From IMG/VR virus record IMGVR_UViG_3300037485_000153, positions 1 through 20,205 of that record: 20,205 bases of DNA, one strand, 5' to 3'. The translations under genes and the position numbers were made by a program. The notes below the pieces were generated by a model that was not told where the DNA came from, made no database searches, and saw nothing but the letters and a program-made list of their open reading frames with translations. This DNA comes from a virus. Shown piece by piece: positions 1 through 6,301 of this stretch; positions within the stretch are counted from its first letter, which is position 1, and every line of letters starts with the position of its first letter.

Positions 1-131
1 TCCTTCTCCATTTCTTTGGCTTGGTCAAGTAGTTCATTGAACTTTTCATTTGAAATAAAACCAAGTTGCCTTGACCTTAATACTTGCTTTGCAAACCATT
101 CTACTGCTGTCATCTTATTCTGATTTATCAT
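1..131 (-). CDS. small phage protein, partial (runs off left end)
   Basis: An open frame begins at ATG 131 (MINQNK, then MTAVEWF) and continues past base 1, so only 43 residues are visible. A second in-frame ATG at 113 gives MTAVEWFAKQ and may be the true start. The visible part is helical and charged, with a motif of the form FISNEKFNELLDQAKEMEK. Small proteins beginning MTAVEWL and containing a QAKEMEK stretch are frequent in Bacteroidota phages and carry no known function; that comparison is from memory. It follows the MazG-like gene by about 25 bases and is the last gene of the early run seen here. No function is claimed. Confidence 0.6.
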   Translation of the reverse strand, partial: MINQNKMTAVEWFAKQVLRSRQLGFISNEKFNELLDQAKEMEK

Positions 132-156
132 TTCTATTTAATATAAGGGGCAACTT

Positions 157-402
157 TTACCCCTTTTTGTTTATAGATTTGGGCATTGTTCTACTTAAAT
201 CTTTGCTTTTGTATTCGTCTTTCAAACGCTCAAGATACAGGCAGAAATCCATAGCTTCATCCTGTGCGTGTGTAAGCCATTCTAACGTACTTAAATCGGT
301 TCTTTCTAACGTTGTGTTGTACTTAGCTATTCCTACTTGCGAACGTTCAGTAAATCGGCTTAAAACACGTAACACTATTTGGTCTTCTATTTGTTGTTTC
401 AT
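157..402 (-). CDS. MazG-like / all-alpha NTP pyrophosphohydrolase candidate
   Basis: An 81-residue protein. Residues 20-57 read like the core of small phage MazG-type proteins: GIAKYNTTLER (24-34), then LSTLEWLTHAQDEAMDFCLYL (38-57 region) with E41, H45, E49 and D52 spaced as in the ExxxD-type metal site of all-alpha NTP pyrophosphatases. Enzymes of that superfamily hydrolyse NTPs or dNTPs to monophosphates and can trim the nucleotide pool. The full EExxE...ExxD set is not complete here, so it may be a divergent or non-catalytic member. Its ATG at 402 overlaps the stop of the upstream gene as ATGA, indicating translational coupling. A 6-bp GC-rich hairpin begins at its stop codon. Confidence 0.5.
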   Translation of the reverse strand: MKQQIEDQIVLRVLSRFTERSQVGIAKYNTTLERTDLSTLEWLTHAQDEAMDFCLYLERLKDEYKSKDLSRTMPKSINKKG

Positions 403-620
403 AAGTTCGTTTTTTTAAGTTCCGCAAAAATCCTTCCTTCATAAACATCTTTTATAATTTGCCACCTTATAAACTCACGAATAGTTAACCAATAATCAGG
501 GTTGCGTACATTAGTGTAAAACTGAGCTGCTTTAAATTCAATTAGCAATTCTCTTTTATGAAGCATTAAACTCCCACGCATTCCGTTAATGTCAATGCTT
601 ACTTTTATGTATTCTTTCAT
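399..620 (-). CDS. small protein of unknown function downstream of exonuclease
   Basis: A 73-residue protein starting MKEYIKVSIDING. I chose ATG 620 because it overlaps the exonuclease stop as ATGA, the coupling used throughout this operon; an open frame extends further upstream to 656 but only inside the exonuclease gene. The N-terminal third is predicted beta (KVSIDINGMRGSLML) and the rest helical with many aromatic residues (FYTNVRNPDYWLTIREFIRWQ). I do not recognise a family. Its place after the ERF and YqaJ-like genes suggests an accessory role in recombination, but this is inference only. Confidence 0.6.
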   Translation of the reverse strand: MKEYIKVSIDINGMRGSLMLHKRELLIEFKAAQFYTNVRNPDYWLTIREFIRWQIIKDVYEGRIFAELKKTNL

Positions 621-1288
621 AGGAAATTTATTAAGGTGTTGTAATACTCTCGGCATAGTTCTACCTGCTCTTTGATTCGTTCAATTACTGCTTCGTCTTT
701 CTGTACATAAAATACTTTAACTCTGCGATTCTTTGGAATGTGTGAGAAGATGTGCTTCTTTTGGATTTCGTCTCGTAGGTCTAAACTCTCTTCCATTAGG
801 TTTAACTTCCAGTGAGTTCTGCGAATTTCGTCTTCCACCATTAGCTCAGGAGTATCAACAAGACAGTAACAAAGCATTGACTGTTGTTTTCCTGTTAACC
901 ACATATATCCCTGCAGTTGGTAGTAGTAATCCTTTGTAGGTATCTCAGTTTCAAAAAACGGAAAGGTAGAACCATCCCAAGAGCTTTTTACATCTAATAA
1001 TACTTGCTCCGTGTTTACATCGGGTGTTCCTGTAATCCAATCGTTTTGATAGAACTCCTCGTTCTTGTAGATAAATCCAACGTCCAGAACTTCATTGACT
1101 AAGTTGATTGATTCGTTTTCTACTTCGTTTCCTTTGTCCGTGTAACGTGAGCTAAACTCTTTTCTGATTCCGTATTTATCCTGCAGCACCATTTCGTGAA
1201 TGTATGTCTTCGCAGTTTGACTAAGCAACTCCGATTTATTTCTCGGAGCTGACATAATTTTTCCTATAGCAGAGCATCTAACTTTCAT
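617..1288 (-). CDS. YqaJ-like viral recombinase / PD-(D/E)xK exonuclease
   Basis: A 223-residue protein with the YqaJ (lambda exonuclease-type) layout. RCSAIGKIM (4-12) is the conserved N-terminal RxS segment; KGNEVENES (52-60) supplies the first acidic residues; GTPD (87-90) and LDVK (98-101) form the PD-(D/E)xK metal site with D90, D99 and K101; YYQLQGYM (122-129) matches the Q/Y helix of the family. Such enzymes chew one strand of double-stranded ends processively and hand the single strand to an annealing protein. The gene lies directly downstream of an ERF gene with an ATGA overlap, the classic exonuclease plus annealase pair. It is somewhat short for the family (often 200-320 residues), but all catalytic motifs are present. 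Confidence 0.88.
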   Translation of the reverse strand: MKVRCSAIGKIMSAPRNKSELLSQTAKTYIHEMVLQDKYGIRKEFSSRYTDKGNEVENESINLVNEVLDVGFIYKNEEFYQNDWITGTPDVNTEQVLLDVKSSWDGSTFPFFETEIPTKDYYYQLQGYMWLTGKQQSMLCYCLVDTPELMVEDEIRRTHWKLNLMEESLDLRDEIQKKHIFSHIPKNRRVKVFYVQKDEAVIERIKEQVELCREYYNTLINFL

Positions 1289-1803
1289 AGTGCGTTTAAT
1301 ATATCGGTTTGACCTTCTGTTAACTGAAACTTTGTCTCTAAAGACTCGCGTGTTATTTTGCCATCAACTACTGCTTTAACTGCATCTTGAAAACGTTTAG
1401 TGTCTAGCGTTTGTTTCTTTGGTTCGCTTTTTAATTGTTCTCCTCCTGCATCTGTATCTTTGTCAGTTACGATACCTAAGATTGAAGATAAAGCATATCT
1501 GCGAATGTAAGTAATTGCGCTACCAAGAACTTGGAAGTCATTCATTCCTTTGAGTTGTACGTTTTGTGGAATCGTAGTTGAACTTTGTAACTGCTCTCCG
1601 CTTTCTACGTGGAATAGAATAGTTAATACATCCCCTTCGTTAATCAACTGCGTAAATCCTAGTCCGTGTTTTTTTAGTAACGGATTGATTACGCTAAAGA
1701 TTTTAGGTAAATCTGAGTAAGAATACCCATAGCCCTGTGTCGCCTTGTGAATCACTGGTACTTCTTGTTGGAAATCTGCCAACGCTTTAAATAAATGTTT
1801 CAT
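1285..1803 (-). CDS. erf: ERF-family single-strand annealing protein
   Basis: A 172-residue protein with the ERF signature. FQ(Q)EVPVIHKATQGYGYSYSD (11-31) is the N-terminal K...YxYxxL block, PLLKKHGLGFTQ follows, and GSAITYIRRYALSSILGI (94-111) followed by DKDTDAGG is the hallmark Gs(a)xTYxRRYxLxxxLgixxDxDtD motif. ERF proteins anneal complementary single strands during phage recombination and genome circularisation. The C-terminal 45 residues after AGGEQLKSEPKK are a variable tail. It is the first gene behind the promoter at 1824-1853 and is coupled by ATGA to the exonuclease, so the two should be made together. Confidence 0.9.
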   Translation of the reverse strand: MKHLFKALADFQQEVPVIHKATQGYGYSYSDLPKIFSVINPLLKKHGLGFTQLINEGDVLTILFHVESGEQLQSSTTIPQNVQLKGMNDFQVLGSAITYIRRYALSSILGIVTDKDTDAGGEQLKSEPKKQTLDTKRFQDAVKAVVDGKITRESLETKFQLTEGQTDILNAL

Positions 1804-1823
1804 AATTAATTGTTTTGTTTAGA

Positions 1824-1853
1824 CAAATATATAAATTATATTTCAATTACAAA
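1824..1853 (-). promoter_or_regulatory. Bacteroidota-type promoter for the erf operon
   Basis: On the minus strand TTTG (1853-1850) is followed after exactly 18 bases by TATATTTG (1831-1824), matching the Bacteroidota -33 TTTG / -7 TAnnTTTG consensus read by the host primary sigma factor. It overlaps the 3' end of the upstream gene and leaves only a roughly 15-20 base leader before the erf start at 1803. Its spacing equals that of the early promoter at 7703-7732. Confidence 0.75.
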
Positions 1854-2204
1854 ATATTTTTCTAAAAAATCTTTCTTAGGAAGTAGTATTCCTTTGCTAG
1901 TATTAGAATCACCCCCTTTTCTATCTCTGTCAGTTCCTAAATATTTCCTGCACATTGCCTTTAATTTGTTGGTTTGTATCAAAACACAATGGTAATCACT
2001 TAGCCAGTAGCACCAATAATTAGCTTGTGTGGTACTTAATCCACTTAGCTTACCTCTGCTTTCGTATTCAACATATATATTTCCTGTTTCCAAACATTTA
2101 TAATCTCGCTTTACTTCTATCTTTTGATTAAGTAATTCTCCTAATTGCTTTTCATAAATTTGACCTAACATTAAATCAAATCTAAAATCATTGTTATATT
2201 CCAT
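1836..2204 (-). CDS. putative PD-(D/E)xK-fold nuclease-like protein
   Basis: A 122-residue protein without a firm family assignment. Residues 10-66 suggest a small restriction-endonuclease fold: D10, E18/E22 in a helix, then KIEVKRD (28-34) as an ExK strand (E30, K32), a hairpin ending GNIYVEYESRGK (41-52), and SGLSTTQANYWCYWL (54-68) as the following helix. The ExK...GNxYVE...GKxSGxxTTxAxYW pattern recurs in phage proteins I remember as nuclease-like. The start at 2204 shares one base with the NinG stop (TAATG), so it belongs to the recombination run NinG, this gene, ERF, exonuclease. A resolvase or end-processing role would fit; this is inference. Confidence 0.6.
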   Translation of the reverse strand: MEYNNDFRFDLMLGQIYEKQLGELLNQKIEVKRDYKCLETGNIYVEYESRGKLSGLSTTQANYWCYWLSDYHCVLIQTNKLKAMCRKYLGTDRDRKGGDSNTSKGILLPKKDFLEKYFVIEI

Positions 2205-2719
2205 TATTGTAATTGTCTTACTTTGTTTTTATAAACTCTGATTATTTCTTTGATTTCATCGATAGTCCATTTTTTTTCTATGTGTGCTTTTCCTTGAAGT
2301 TCAATTAATCTTTCTGCTCCTATCCGTTTTTCTATACCAATTTGATAGTTTAGTAAGTTGCCTGATAAATAAGTGTTACACGCTTCGCATTGTAAGTGAA
2401 CATTGTCCTCGTCAAAGCGAACGTTTGAATGTCCTCCGCTTGAAAAGTAGTGTCCAGCATTTTTTTTCTTTGGAGGTAAACCACACGATATGCACCATAG
2501 TCCGTTATCTCGTAGCCTAATAAATTGATTGAATATTGTCTGAGCTTCCTTTAACCAATCCTGTGTAGTTTTTAGTTCTGTTTTCATTCGTGTTTTCGTC
2601 TCTTTCCACGTCTTTTGTTTAATCTCCTCTGAAAATGCTTTAAGACATTCTATCTCCGTACAGTATTTCATATTAAACCTAATCGGCTCAAACTTCTGTT
2701 TGCAGTGTTTACATCTCAT
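2204..2719 (-). CDS. ninG: NinG / Rap-type recombination protein
   Basis: A 171-residue protein matching the lambda NinG (Rap) family. It has an N-terminal zinc-binding pair (C3, C6, C20, C25), a basic coiled segment (K/R-rich, 32-50), then the core LRDNGLWCISCG (69-80), NAGHYFSSGGHSNVRF (87-102), and LQCEACNTYLSGN (109-121), with C76, C79, H90, C111 and C114 forming the HNH-like metal site. Lambda Rap cleaves branched recombination intermediates. I use ATG 2719; a TTG six bases upstream is also in frame but less likely. It overlaps the methyltransferase end by 11 bases and is followed by a 1-base overlap with the next gene. Confidence 0.88.
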   Translation of the reverse strand: MRCKHCKQKFEPIRFNMKYCTEIECLKAFSEEIKQKTWKETKTRMKTELKTTQDWLKEAQTIFNQFIRLRDNGLWCISCGLPPKKKNAGHYFSSGGHSNVRFDEDNVHLQCEACNTYLSGNLLNYQIGIEKRIGAERLIELQGKAHIEKKWTIDEIKEIIRVYKNKVRQLQ

Positions 2720-3371
2720 AGTCAAAAATTGAAGTTTGATTAGTATCTGATTTTTTAATAATTCCTAATGCAGTTTCAAGAATTGTTCTACCTGCTTCAT
2801 AGTCAACAAGATTTCTTGCCATTTTACAAACACGTTGCTTACCTTTGTATTGAGTAAAATCGTAGTCGTGAAATTTAGACAGCTCTGAAACTTTTGTATT
2901 AATAAAATTACTTGCTTTTCTATCATTCAAATCAACAGGTAAGACAAAATTTGTCCAATACAAATGCCTACCTCTTTTTTGTGCGGTAATTAATGGTTCG
3001 TAATATGGAATCACATTTTCAACACAATACTTTCCTTTGAAAAAATGTTGAAGTAAAATTATTTCTTCGTATAACATCATATTTGGATAAGTCGCTTTTG
3101 ATTTTCTTTCACCTTCACCTGTGTTTGTTTTTCTCATTCTGCTATGAGTAGGACAAGGTGGTGAACTCCATATAAAATCAAACTCCTTGTAATGGTCTAA
3201 CAAATATTGATGTGCATCTGCTACAATTACAGTATCATTTGGAAATCTTTCTTGATAAAGTCTTGCAGCTTCAGAGTCTAACTCTACTGCAGTTACTTCA
3301 ATGTTATCCGCTACTTCATCCCATTTGTAACGGTTACCTCCTAAACAAGCGTATAAGTTTAATATTTTCAT
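2709..3371 (-). CDS. short cytosine-C5 DNA methyltransferase
   Basis: A 220-residue protein with the ordered motifs of C5-cytosine methyltransferases: motif I variant LNLYACLGG (4-12) for S-adenosylmethionine, ELDSEAARLY (30-39), motif IV SSPPCPTHS (69-77) with catalytic C73, motif VI VENV (117-120), and motif VIII QKRGRHLYW (131-139). It is far shorter than typical enzymes (300-400 residues), with a minimal target recognition region and a degenerate C-terminal motif (RNLVDYEAGRTIL) in place of the usual NAVxPxxa. No restriction gene is adjacent, so it is an orphan, probably protecting phage DNA from host restriction. Its start shares one base with the upstream stop (TGATG). Confidence 0.85.
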   Translation of the reverse strand: MKILNLYACLGGNRYKWDEVADNIEVTAVELDSEAARLYQERFPNDTVIVADAHQYLLDHYKEFDFIWSSPPCPTHSRMRKTNTGEGERKSKATYPNMMLYEEIILLQHFFKGKYCVENVIPYYEPLITAQKRGRHLYWTNFVLPVDLNDRKASNFINTKVSELSKFHDYDFTQYKGKQRVCKMARNLVDYEAGRTILETALGIIKKSDTNQTSIFDYEM

Positions 3372-3628
3372 CAGTCAAATTTTATTGTTTGTTCAATCCA
3401 TTGTCTAAATAGCAGTTGTAAGTCTACCTGCTGCGAGTATATTTCTTCTCGTTTTTCTCCGTATACCTGTAGAACTTTGTAGTCTACCTTGCGAATCTCA
3501 TCTGCTAAGATGTTTGCTTTACGTTTCAAGTCCTGCTTGAATACATACTGGTCGTTAAGGTCTTCGATGAAGTCAGCTAGTACAGGAAGTATTGCTGATA
3601 ATGTTACGAGTTTATGTTCCTTTGTCAT
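3371..3628 (-). CDS. small helical protein of unknown function
   Basis: An 85-residue, charged, almost entirely helical protein (LSAILPVLADFIEDLNDQY, then QDLKRKANILADEIRKVDYK). No motif or membrane segment is seen. It is coupled at both ends: its ATG at 3628 overlaps the stop of the 49-residue gene as ATGA, and its TGA shares a base with the methyltransferase start. Similar unnamed proteins are common in Bacteroidota phage replication regions as far as I recall. Function unknown. Confidence 0.7.
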   Translation of the reverse strand: MTKEHKLVTLSAILPVLADFIEDLNDQYVFKQDLKRKANILADEIRKVDYKVLQVYGEKREEIYSQQVDLQLLFRQWIEQTIKFD

Positions 3629-3774
3629 CTCTTTTGTTTTTGTTGTTCAATAAAAAATTCAATTAATTCTTTTAGTTCTTCACCATCCATTGTAGTTTGA
3701 ACTAATTGTTTAATATTGTCTATACTATCACCATAAAAGGCAGTATATATTTTACAAAATTCTTCGTTGCTCAT
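3625..3774 (-). CDS. 49-residue small protein of unknown function
   Basis: ATG at 3774 opens a 49-codon frame (MSNEEFCKIYTAFYGDS ... ending EFFIEQQKQKR) closed by TGA at 3627-3625. The gene would be missed by a 60-codon cutoff. Support comes from context: its start overlaps the upstream coiled-coil gene stop as ATGA, and its stop overlaps the next gene start as ATGA, so it exactly fills the gap. The peptide is acidic and helical with a basic tail. No function can be assigned. Confidence 0.75.
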   Translation of the reverse strand: MSNEEFCKIYTAFYGDSIDNIKQLVQTTMDGEELKELIEFFIEQQKQKR

Positions 3775-4067
3775 AATTCTACGTTTTTGTATTTTAGTTC
3801 GTGTTCAAGTTCTTCAATTCTTTTTTTCAATTCTCCGTTTATATGCAGACATCGGTTTATTTCTCGTCCGTGTAAACGTAGTTCTGTCTCTAACTCAACG
3901 ATTGCTAACTGCACTTGCTTTAAGTCGTTCTCCGTATCTCTAGCTCCGTTTATGTACGCTTCTGCTGATGGTCGTTTTTCTTGTAGTTCTTCTCTTGTTA
4001 GCTTTACCTTCCAAATGTTCTTTTGTATAAGTCCTTTGATGTAAAGTAGTTTTAGTCCTATGTCCAT
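3771..4067 (-). CDS. coiled-coil protein downstream of helicase
   Basis: A 98-residue protein. The first 35 residues (MDIGLKLLYIKGLIQKN..., EELQEKRPSAEAYINGARD) are helical and basic. From about residue 45 to the end a long coiled coil is evident: ENDLKQVQLAIVELETELRL and LKKRIEELEHELKYK with heptad leucine/isoleucine spacing. It overlaps the helicase stop by 10 bases and is coupled by ATGA to the following 49-residue gene. Its place suggests a partner of the replisome, perhaps oligomeric, but there is no direct evidence. Confidence 0.7.
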   Translation of the reverse strand: MDIGLKLLYIKGLIQKNIWKVKLTREELQEKRPSAEAYINGARDTENDLKQVQLAIVELETELRLHGREINRCLHINGELKKRIEELEHELKYKNVEL

Positions 4068-4987
4068 CCTTTGTTATTTAGTGCGTTTAATTTTTGTTCT
4101 GTCATTGTTATCTTTGCTTGAAAAGGTTCTTTTACTCTGTAAGGTTTCAATGGGTCTTTTCCGTGTATTTCAAAGCCGATTCCTTTATTGAAATCACATA
4201 CAACAGGCTCATCTATTCCTGTATGTTTACCTCCTGTTTCCATATCCTTAACTTTTTCTACTTGTACCCACGTTTTGTACTTTAATGTTTCGTGTTTGAT
4301 TAGTCTGTGGATAACTATCATATCATCACACCTGTTTAGAAACGCCTTACCACCTTCAATGTGGTCTTTTAACGGTGCTTTAAGATGTCCTTTTAATTCG
4401 CCATCTGGATACAGGTTTCCTGTTCTTCCGCTTTCTGTATTTGGATGCGTGTTTATGTAGATAGTCATTCCCGTTTGATTTACAAATTGTCTAGCTTGGT
4501 TCATAAATTCGTAGTTTCCAGCAAAGCTCATCTCTCTATCAAGTCCTGTGAACGGGTCAATCAATCCAACATCTGCTCCGCTTTCTAAAAATAGCTTTAA
4601 TACATCAGCAGGTTTGTAAAGTTGTGCATTATCAATGAACACAAATGACTGTTCTAAAAATGCAAGGTCTCCACTAATTTGAGAATGGCTAAGTTCTTTA
4701 AATGGTTTACCTCTGTACATCTGAATCATATCACGCAGGATTTGTCCTTTCTGATTCTCTCCTGACCAAATACAGAAGGTTAAATTGTGCTTTAAAGCTA
4801 ATGTAAGAAAGTACCAATTAATCCAATATGTTTTCCCTACGTTGTCGTGTCCTAAAATTATATTTAGTTGTTTAGGTTTGAATCTCAAATGCTCATCTAG
4901 GAAGCAGTCTAATCCTAATCCTTGTTTTATCTTTCCGTCTTTTACGTCTAGTAAATATTGTAGGGAATCTCCTTGTTTGAGTATCAT
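4058..4987 (-). CDS. DnaB-like / RecA-fold replicative ATPase
   Basis: A 309-residue protein with a RecA-type ATPase core of the DnaB/Twinkle helicase class. Walker A is GHDNVGKT (46-53); SGEN (75-78) carries the likely catalytic E77; VGLIDPFTGLD (140-150) is Walker B with D144; MTIYINTHP (174-182) is the sensor strand; EGGKAFLNRCDDMIVIHR (211-228) matches the DnaB H4 region that contacts DNA. It lacks the DnaB N-terminal primase-binding domain, so it is a helicase-core-only form or a loader-type ATPase. It lies 2 bases after the DUF6291 replication protein, the usual initiator plus helicase arrangement in these phages, and should unwind phage DNA. Confidence 0.85.
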   Translation of the reverse strand: MILKQGDSLQYLLDVKDGKIKQGLGLDCFLDEHLRFKPKQLNIILGHDNVGKTYWINWYFLTLALKHNLTFCIWSGENQKGQILRDMIQMYRGKPFKELSHSQISGDLAFLEQSFVFIDNAQLYKPADVLKLFLESGADVGLIDPFTGLDREMSFAGNYEFMNQARQFVNQTGMTIYINTHPNTESGRTGNLYPDGELKGHLKAPLKDHIEGGKAFLNRCDDMIVIHRLIKHETLKYKTWVQVEKVKDMETGGKHTGIDEPVVCDFNKGIGFEIHGKDPLKPYRVKEPFQAKITMTEQKLNALNNKGWT

Positions 4988-4989
4988 AG

Positions 4990-5628
4990 TTATTTGTTTA
5001 AGATTGCTAAGATACTATCACTTTCCGTTTTTATCGTCCTGTCAGCATATTTATCTAATGTTTCTGCTCTACTAAAAAATTCAGGTGTGCAATACTGGTA
5101 GTTGTTTTCTTTGTGGTATGGATTGTCTTTGCAGTTTCTTATAGCATTAATAATATCTTCTTTCTTGTACCCATCCTTTAGCCTAGCTTTGTAACTACGT
5201 TGAACTTTATCACCCACTACTTTGAAGTTTCTACCAAAAGATTTATTCACAAACTCAAGCAACGCTTGATAGTCTATATTATCTATTACATTAACATTAT
5301 CATTAACATTATCATTAACAGCTATTTTTGCTATCGTACTAATGCGTTTGCTATCGTTTGCTATCTCTTGCCATCGTTTGTTAGCTCCTGCTATACCTGC
5401 TTCACTTCTTTTAACTCGCTTTTCTTCAAATAATTTGAGGTCACGTTTCAGTTGCTGCTTGATAGGTTCAAAAGCAATTTCTACAATCAAGTCATCAGAG
5501 CTTGGATTCTCATCACTTACATAACTGTAAATGTGTTTGATTAATTTACCTGCTATTTCATCAGGTAGTTTGTTCCATAAGTCCTTTTGGTCAACGTAAA
5601 GGATAAACGATTTTTTGTCTTTTGCCAT
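4990..5628 (-). CDS. DUF6291 / Phg_2220_C-like replication initiation protein
   Basis: A 212-residue protein starting MAKDKKSFILY. I chose ATG 5628 because family members I remember begin MAKDKKSF and because a structured RNA ends just upstream; ATG 5637 is an alternative. The N-terminal part (1-75, LPDEIAGKLIKHIYSYVSD) is DUF6291-like and ends with the recurrent RSEAGIAGANKRW (74-86). A low-complexity NDNVNDNVN linker follows, made by a 12-base DNA tandem repeat. The C-terminal part (about 116-195: ALLEFVNKSFGRNFK, YKARLKDGYKKEDIINAI, YCTPEFFSRAE) matches the Phg_2220_C / DnaD-like helicase-loading fold. Likely loads the DnaB-like ATPase encoded next. Confidence 0.8.
   Translation of the reverse strand: MAKDKKSFILYVDQKDLWNKLPDEIAGKLIKHIYSYVSDENPSSDDLIVEIAFEPIKQQLKRDLKLFEEKRVKRSEAGIAGANKRWQEIANDSKRISTIAKIAVNDNVNDNVNVIDNIDYQALLEFVNKSFGRNFKVVGDKVQRSYKARLKDGYKKEDIINAIRNCKDNPYHKENNYQYCTPEFFSRAETLDKYADRTIKTESDSILAILNK
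5289..5320. repeat. 12-base tandem repeat in the linker of the replication protein
   Basis: The unit CATTAACATTAT (plus strand) occurs at 5289-5300 and 5301-5312 and begins a third time at 5313-5320. Being a multiple of three, it changes protein length without breaking the frame, and encodes the NDNV repeats between the two domains of the replication protein. Confidence 0.85.
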
Positions 5629-5647
5629 CTGCAACATTTTAAGCAAT

Positions 5648-5729
5648 AAAAAAGCCCATTAAGTTTCGTGGTTGCAGCACTACTCCCTAATGGACTTTCA
5701 ATAATTTTTTTATAAGGTCTGCAACACCT
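5648..5729 (-). ncRNA. structured leader or small RNA with complementary hairpin loops
   Basis: On the minus strand hairpin 1 (5729-5715) is AGGT, a 7-base loop GTTGCAG, then ACCT. Hairpin 2 (5695-5654) has a 10-bp outer stem GTCCATTAGG / CTTAATGGGC with two G-U pairs, an internal loop GAGTA / GAAA resembling a loop E (AGUA/GAA) motif, a 3-bp stem GTG/CAC and a 7-base apical loop CTGCAAC. The two 7-base loops are perfectly complementary and could kiss. Six T residues follow hairpin 2, as in an intrinsic terminator. A second GTTGCAG (5635-5629) sits directly before the ATG of the replication gene and could compete. It may be a terminator-attenuator, a small RNA, or both. Confidence 0.6.
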
Positions 5730-5732
5730 GTA

Positions 5733-5740
5733 CAAATATA
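5733..5740 (-). promoter_or_regulatory. -7 element TATATTTG upstream of the leader RNA
   Basis: A perfect TAnnTTTG box ends 3 bases before hairpin 1 of the leader RNA. No TTTG is seen 18 bases upstream, so the -33 element is weak or absent and the promoter may need an activator. The predicted transcript would begin at or near the first hairpin. Confidence 0.5.
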
Positions 5741-5747
5741 GACTTAA

Positions 5748-6158
5748 TTATTCTAATAAAGTTGCATCAGCATTAAAATTTTTATATCTACCTTCTTTAA
5801 TCCATCGTTTAACTCTCTGGAGCTTGTACAAATTAGTAGATTCCATAACGTCTGAAATTAAATCTCTTGGTTCAGCATAATACTCCGTGTTTTTTAAGAA
5901 TACCTGATATTCACGAATAAAACTTGTGTACTCGTGTTTATTGTACTTGTTCATATTCTTATGAGTTTCGATGTTATGTAAAACCGATGCGTGATGCTGA
6001 TTAAAATACGAACCTATTTCTCCAAGTGTTAACTGCTCTTTTCGTAGCCTGTGCATTAGGTAGCATTTCTTGTAGATGATTTCTCTATGTCTATTGCGTT
6101 TGTTTAATCCATCTCGTTCTATCAGGTACGTTACCTTGTCCATTAGGTTGTCTTTCAT
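5748..6158 (-). CDS. DnaA domain IV-like DNA-binding protein
   Basis: A 136-residue protein. Residues 25-65 resemble the DnaA C-terminal DNA-binding domain: REIIYKKCYLMHRLRK, then LGEIGSYFNQHHASVLHNI (45-63), which parallels the DnaA signature IGxxFggRDHsTVxxA, with HHAS in place of DHST. There is no AAA+ ATPase region, so it cannot act as a full DnaA. It probably binds DnaA-box-like DNA in phage replication control or competes with host DnaA. A perfect DnaA box lies 1.5 kb upstream over the promoter of its own operon. The ATG overlaps the previous 48-residue gene as ATGA. It is the last gene before the structured leader RNA. Confidence 0.75.
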   Translation of the reverse strand: MKDNLMDKVTYLIERDGLNKRNRHREIIYKKCYLMHRLRKEQLTLGEIGSYFNQHHASVLHNIETHKNMNKYNKHEYTSFIREYQVFLKNTEYYAEPRDLISDVMESTNLYKLQRVKRWIKEGRYKNFNADATLLE

Positions 6159-6301
6159 ATTTGCTCTATTTTAAATGTTCCGTTGTTAAATCTTCCTGTT
6201 TCTATTAAATCCATTTTCTTCCAATAGCATAAACTCTTAGAAGTAAAAATCCACTCCTGTACGGTTGCAAGTCCTACCTTGTATGTTAGTTTGTATTTCA
6301 T
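6155..6301 (-). CDS. 48-residue small protein
   Basis: ATG 6301 opens a 48-codon frame (MKYKLTYKVGLATVQEW..., ending NNGTFKIEQI) with TGA at 6157-6155. Both ends are ATGA overlaps, with the 38-residue membrane protein upstream and the DnaA-like gene downstream. It is basic and probably beta-rich, with WKKMDLIETGRFNNG as the most distinctive stretch. I remember similar tiny proteins in flavobacterial phages, without function. Confidence 0.75.
   Translation of the reverse strand: MKYKLTYKVGLATVQEWIFTSKSLCYWKKMDLIETGRFNNGTFKIEQI

Noticed and set aside
145-165. Hairpin AAGGGG / CCCCTT with a T-run on the plus strand
   Set aside because: For the minus-strand genes it lacks a T-run after the stem, and there is no plus-strand gene to terminate; at most a weak processing or pausing structure.
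5553-5735. 60-codon minus-strand frame starting with TTG at the promoter
   Set aside because: It would start inside the -7 box, runs through the structured RNA and then out of frame through the replication gene; codon composition is unlike the neighbours.
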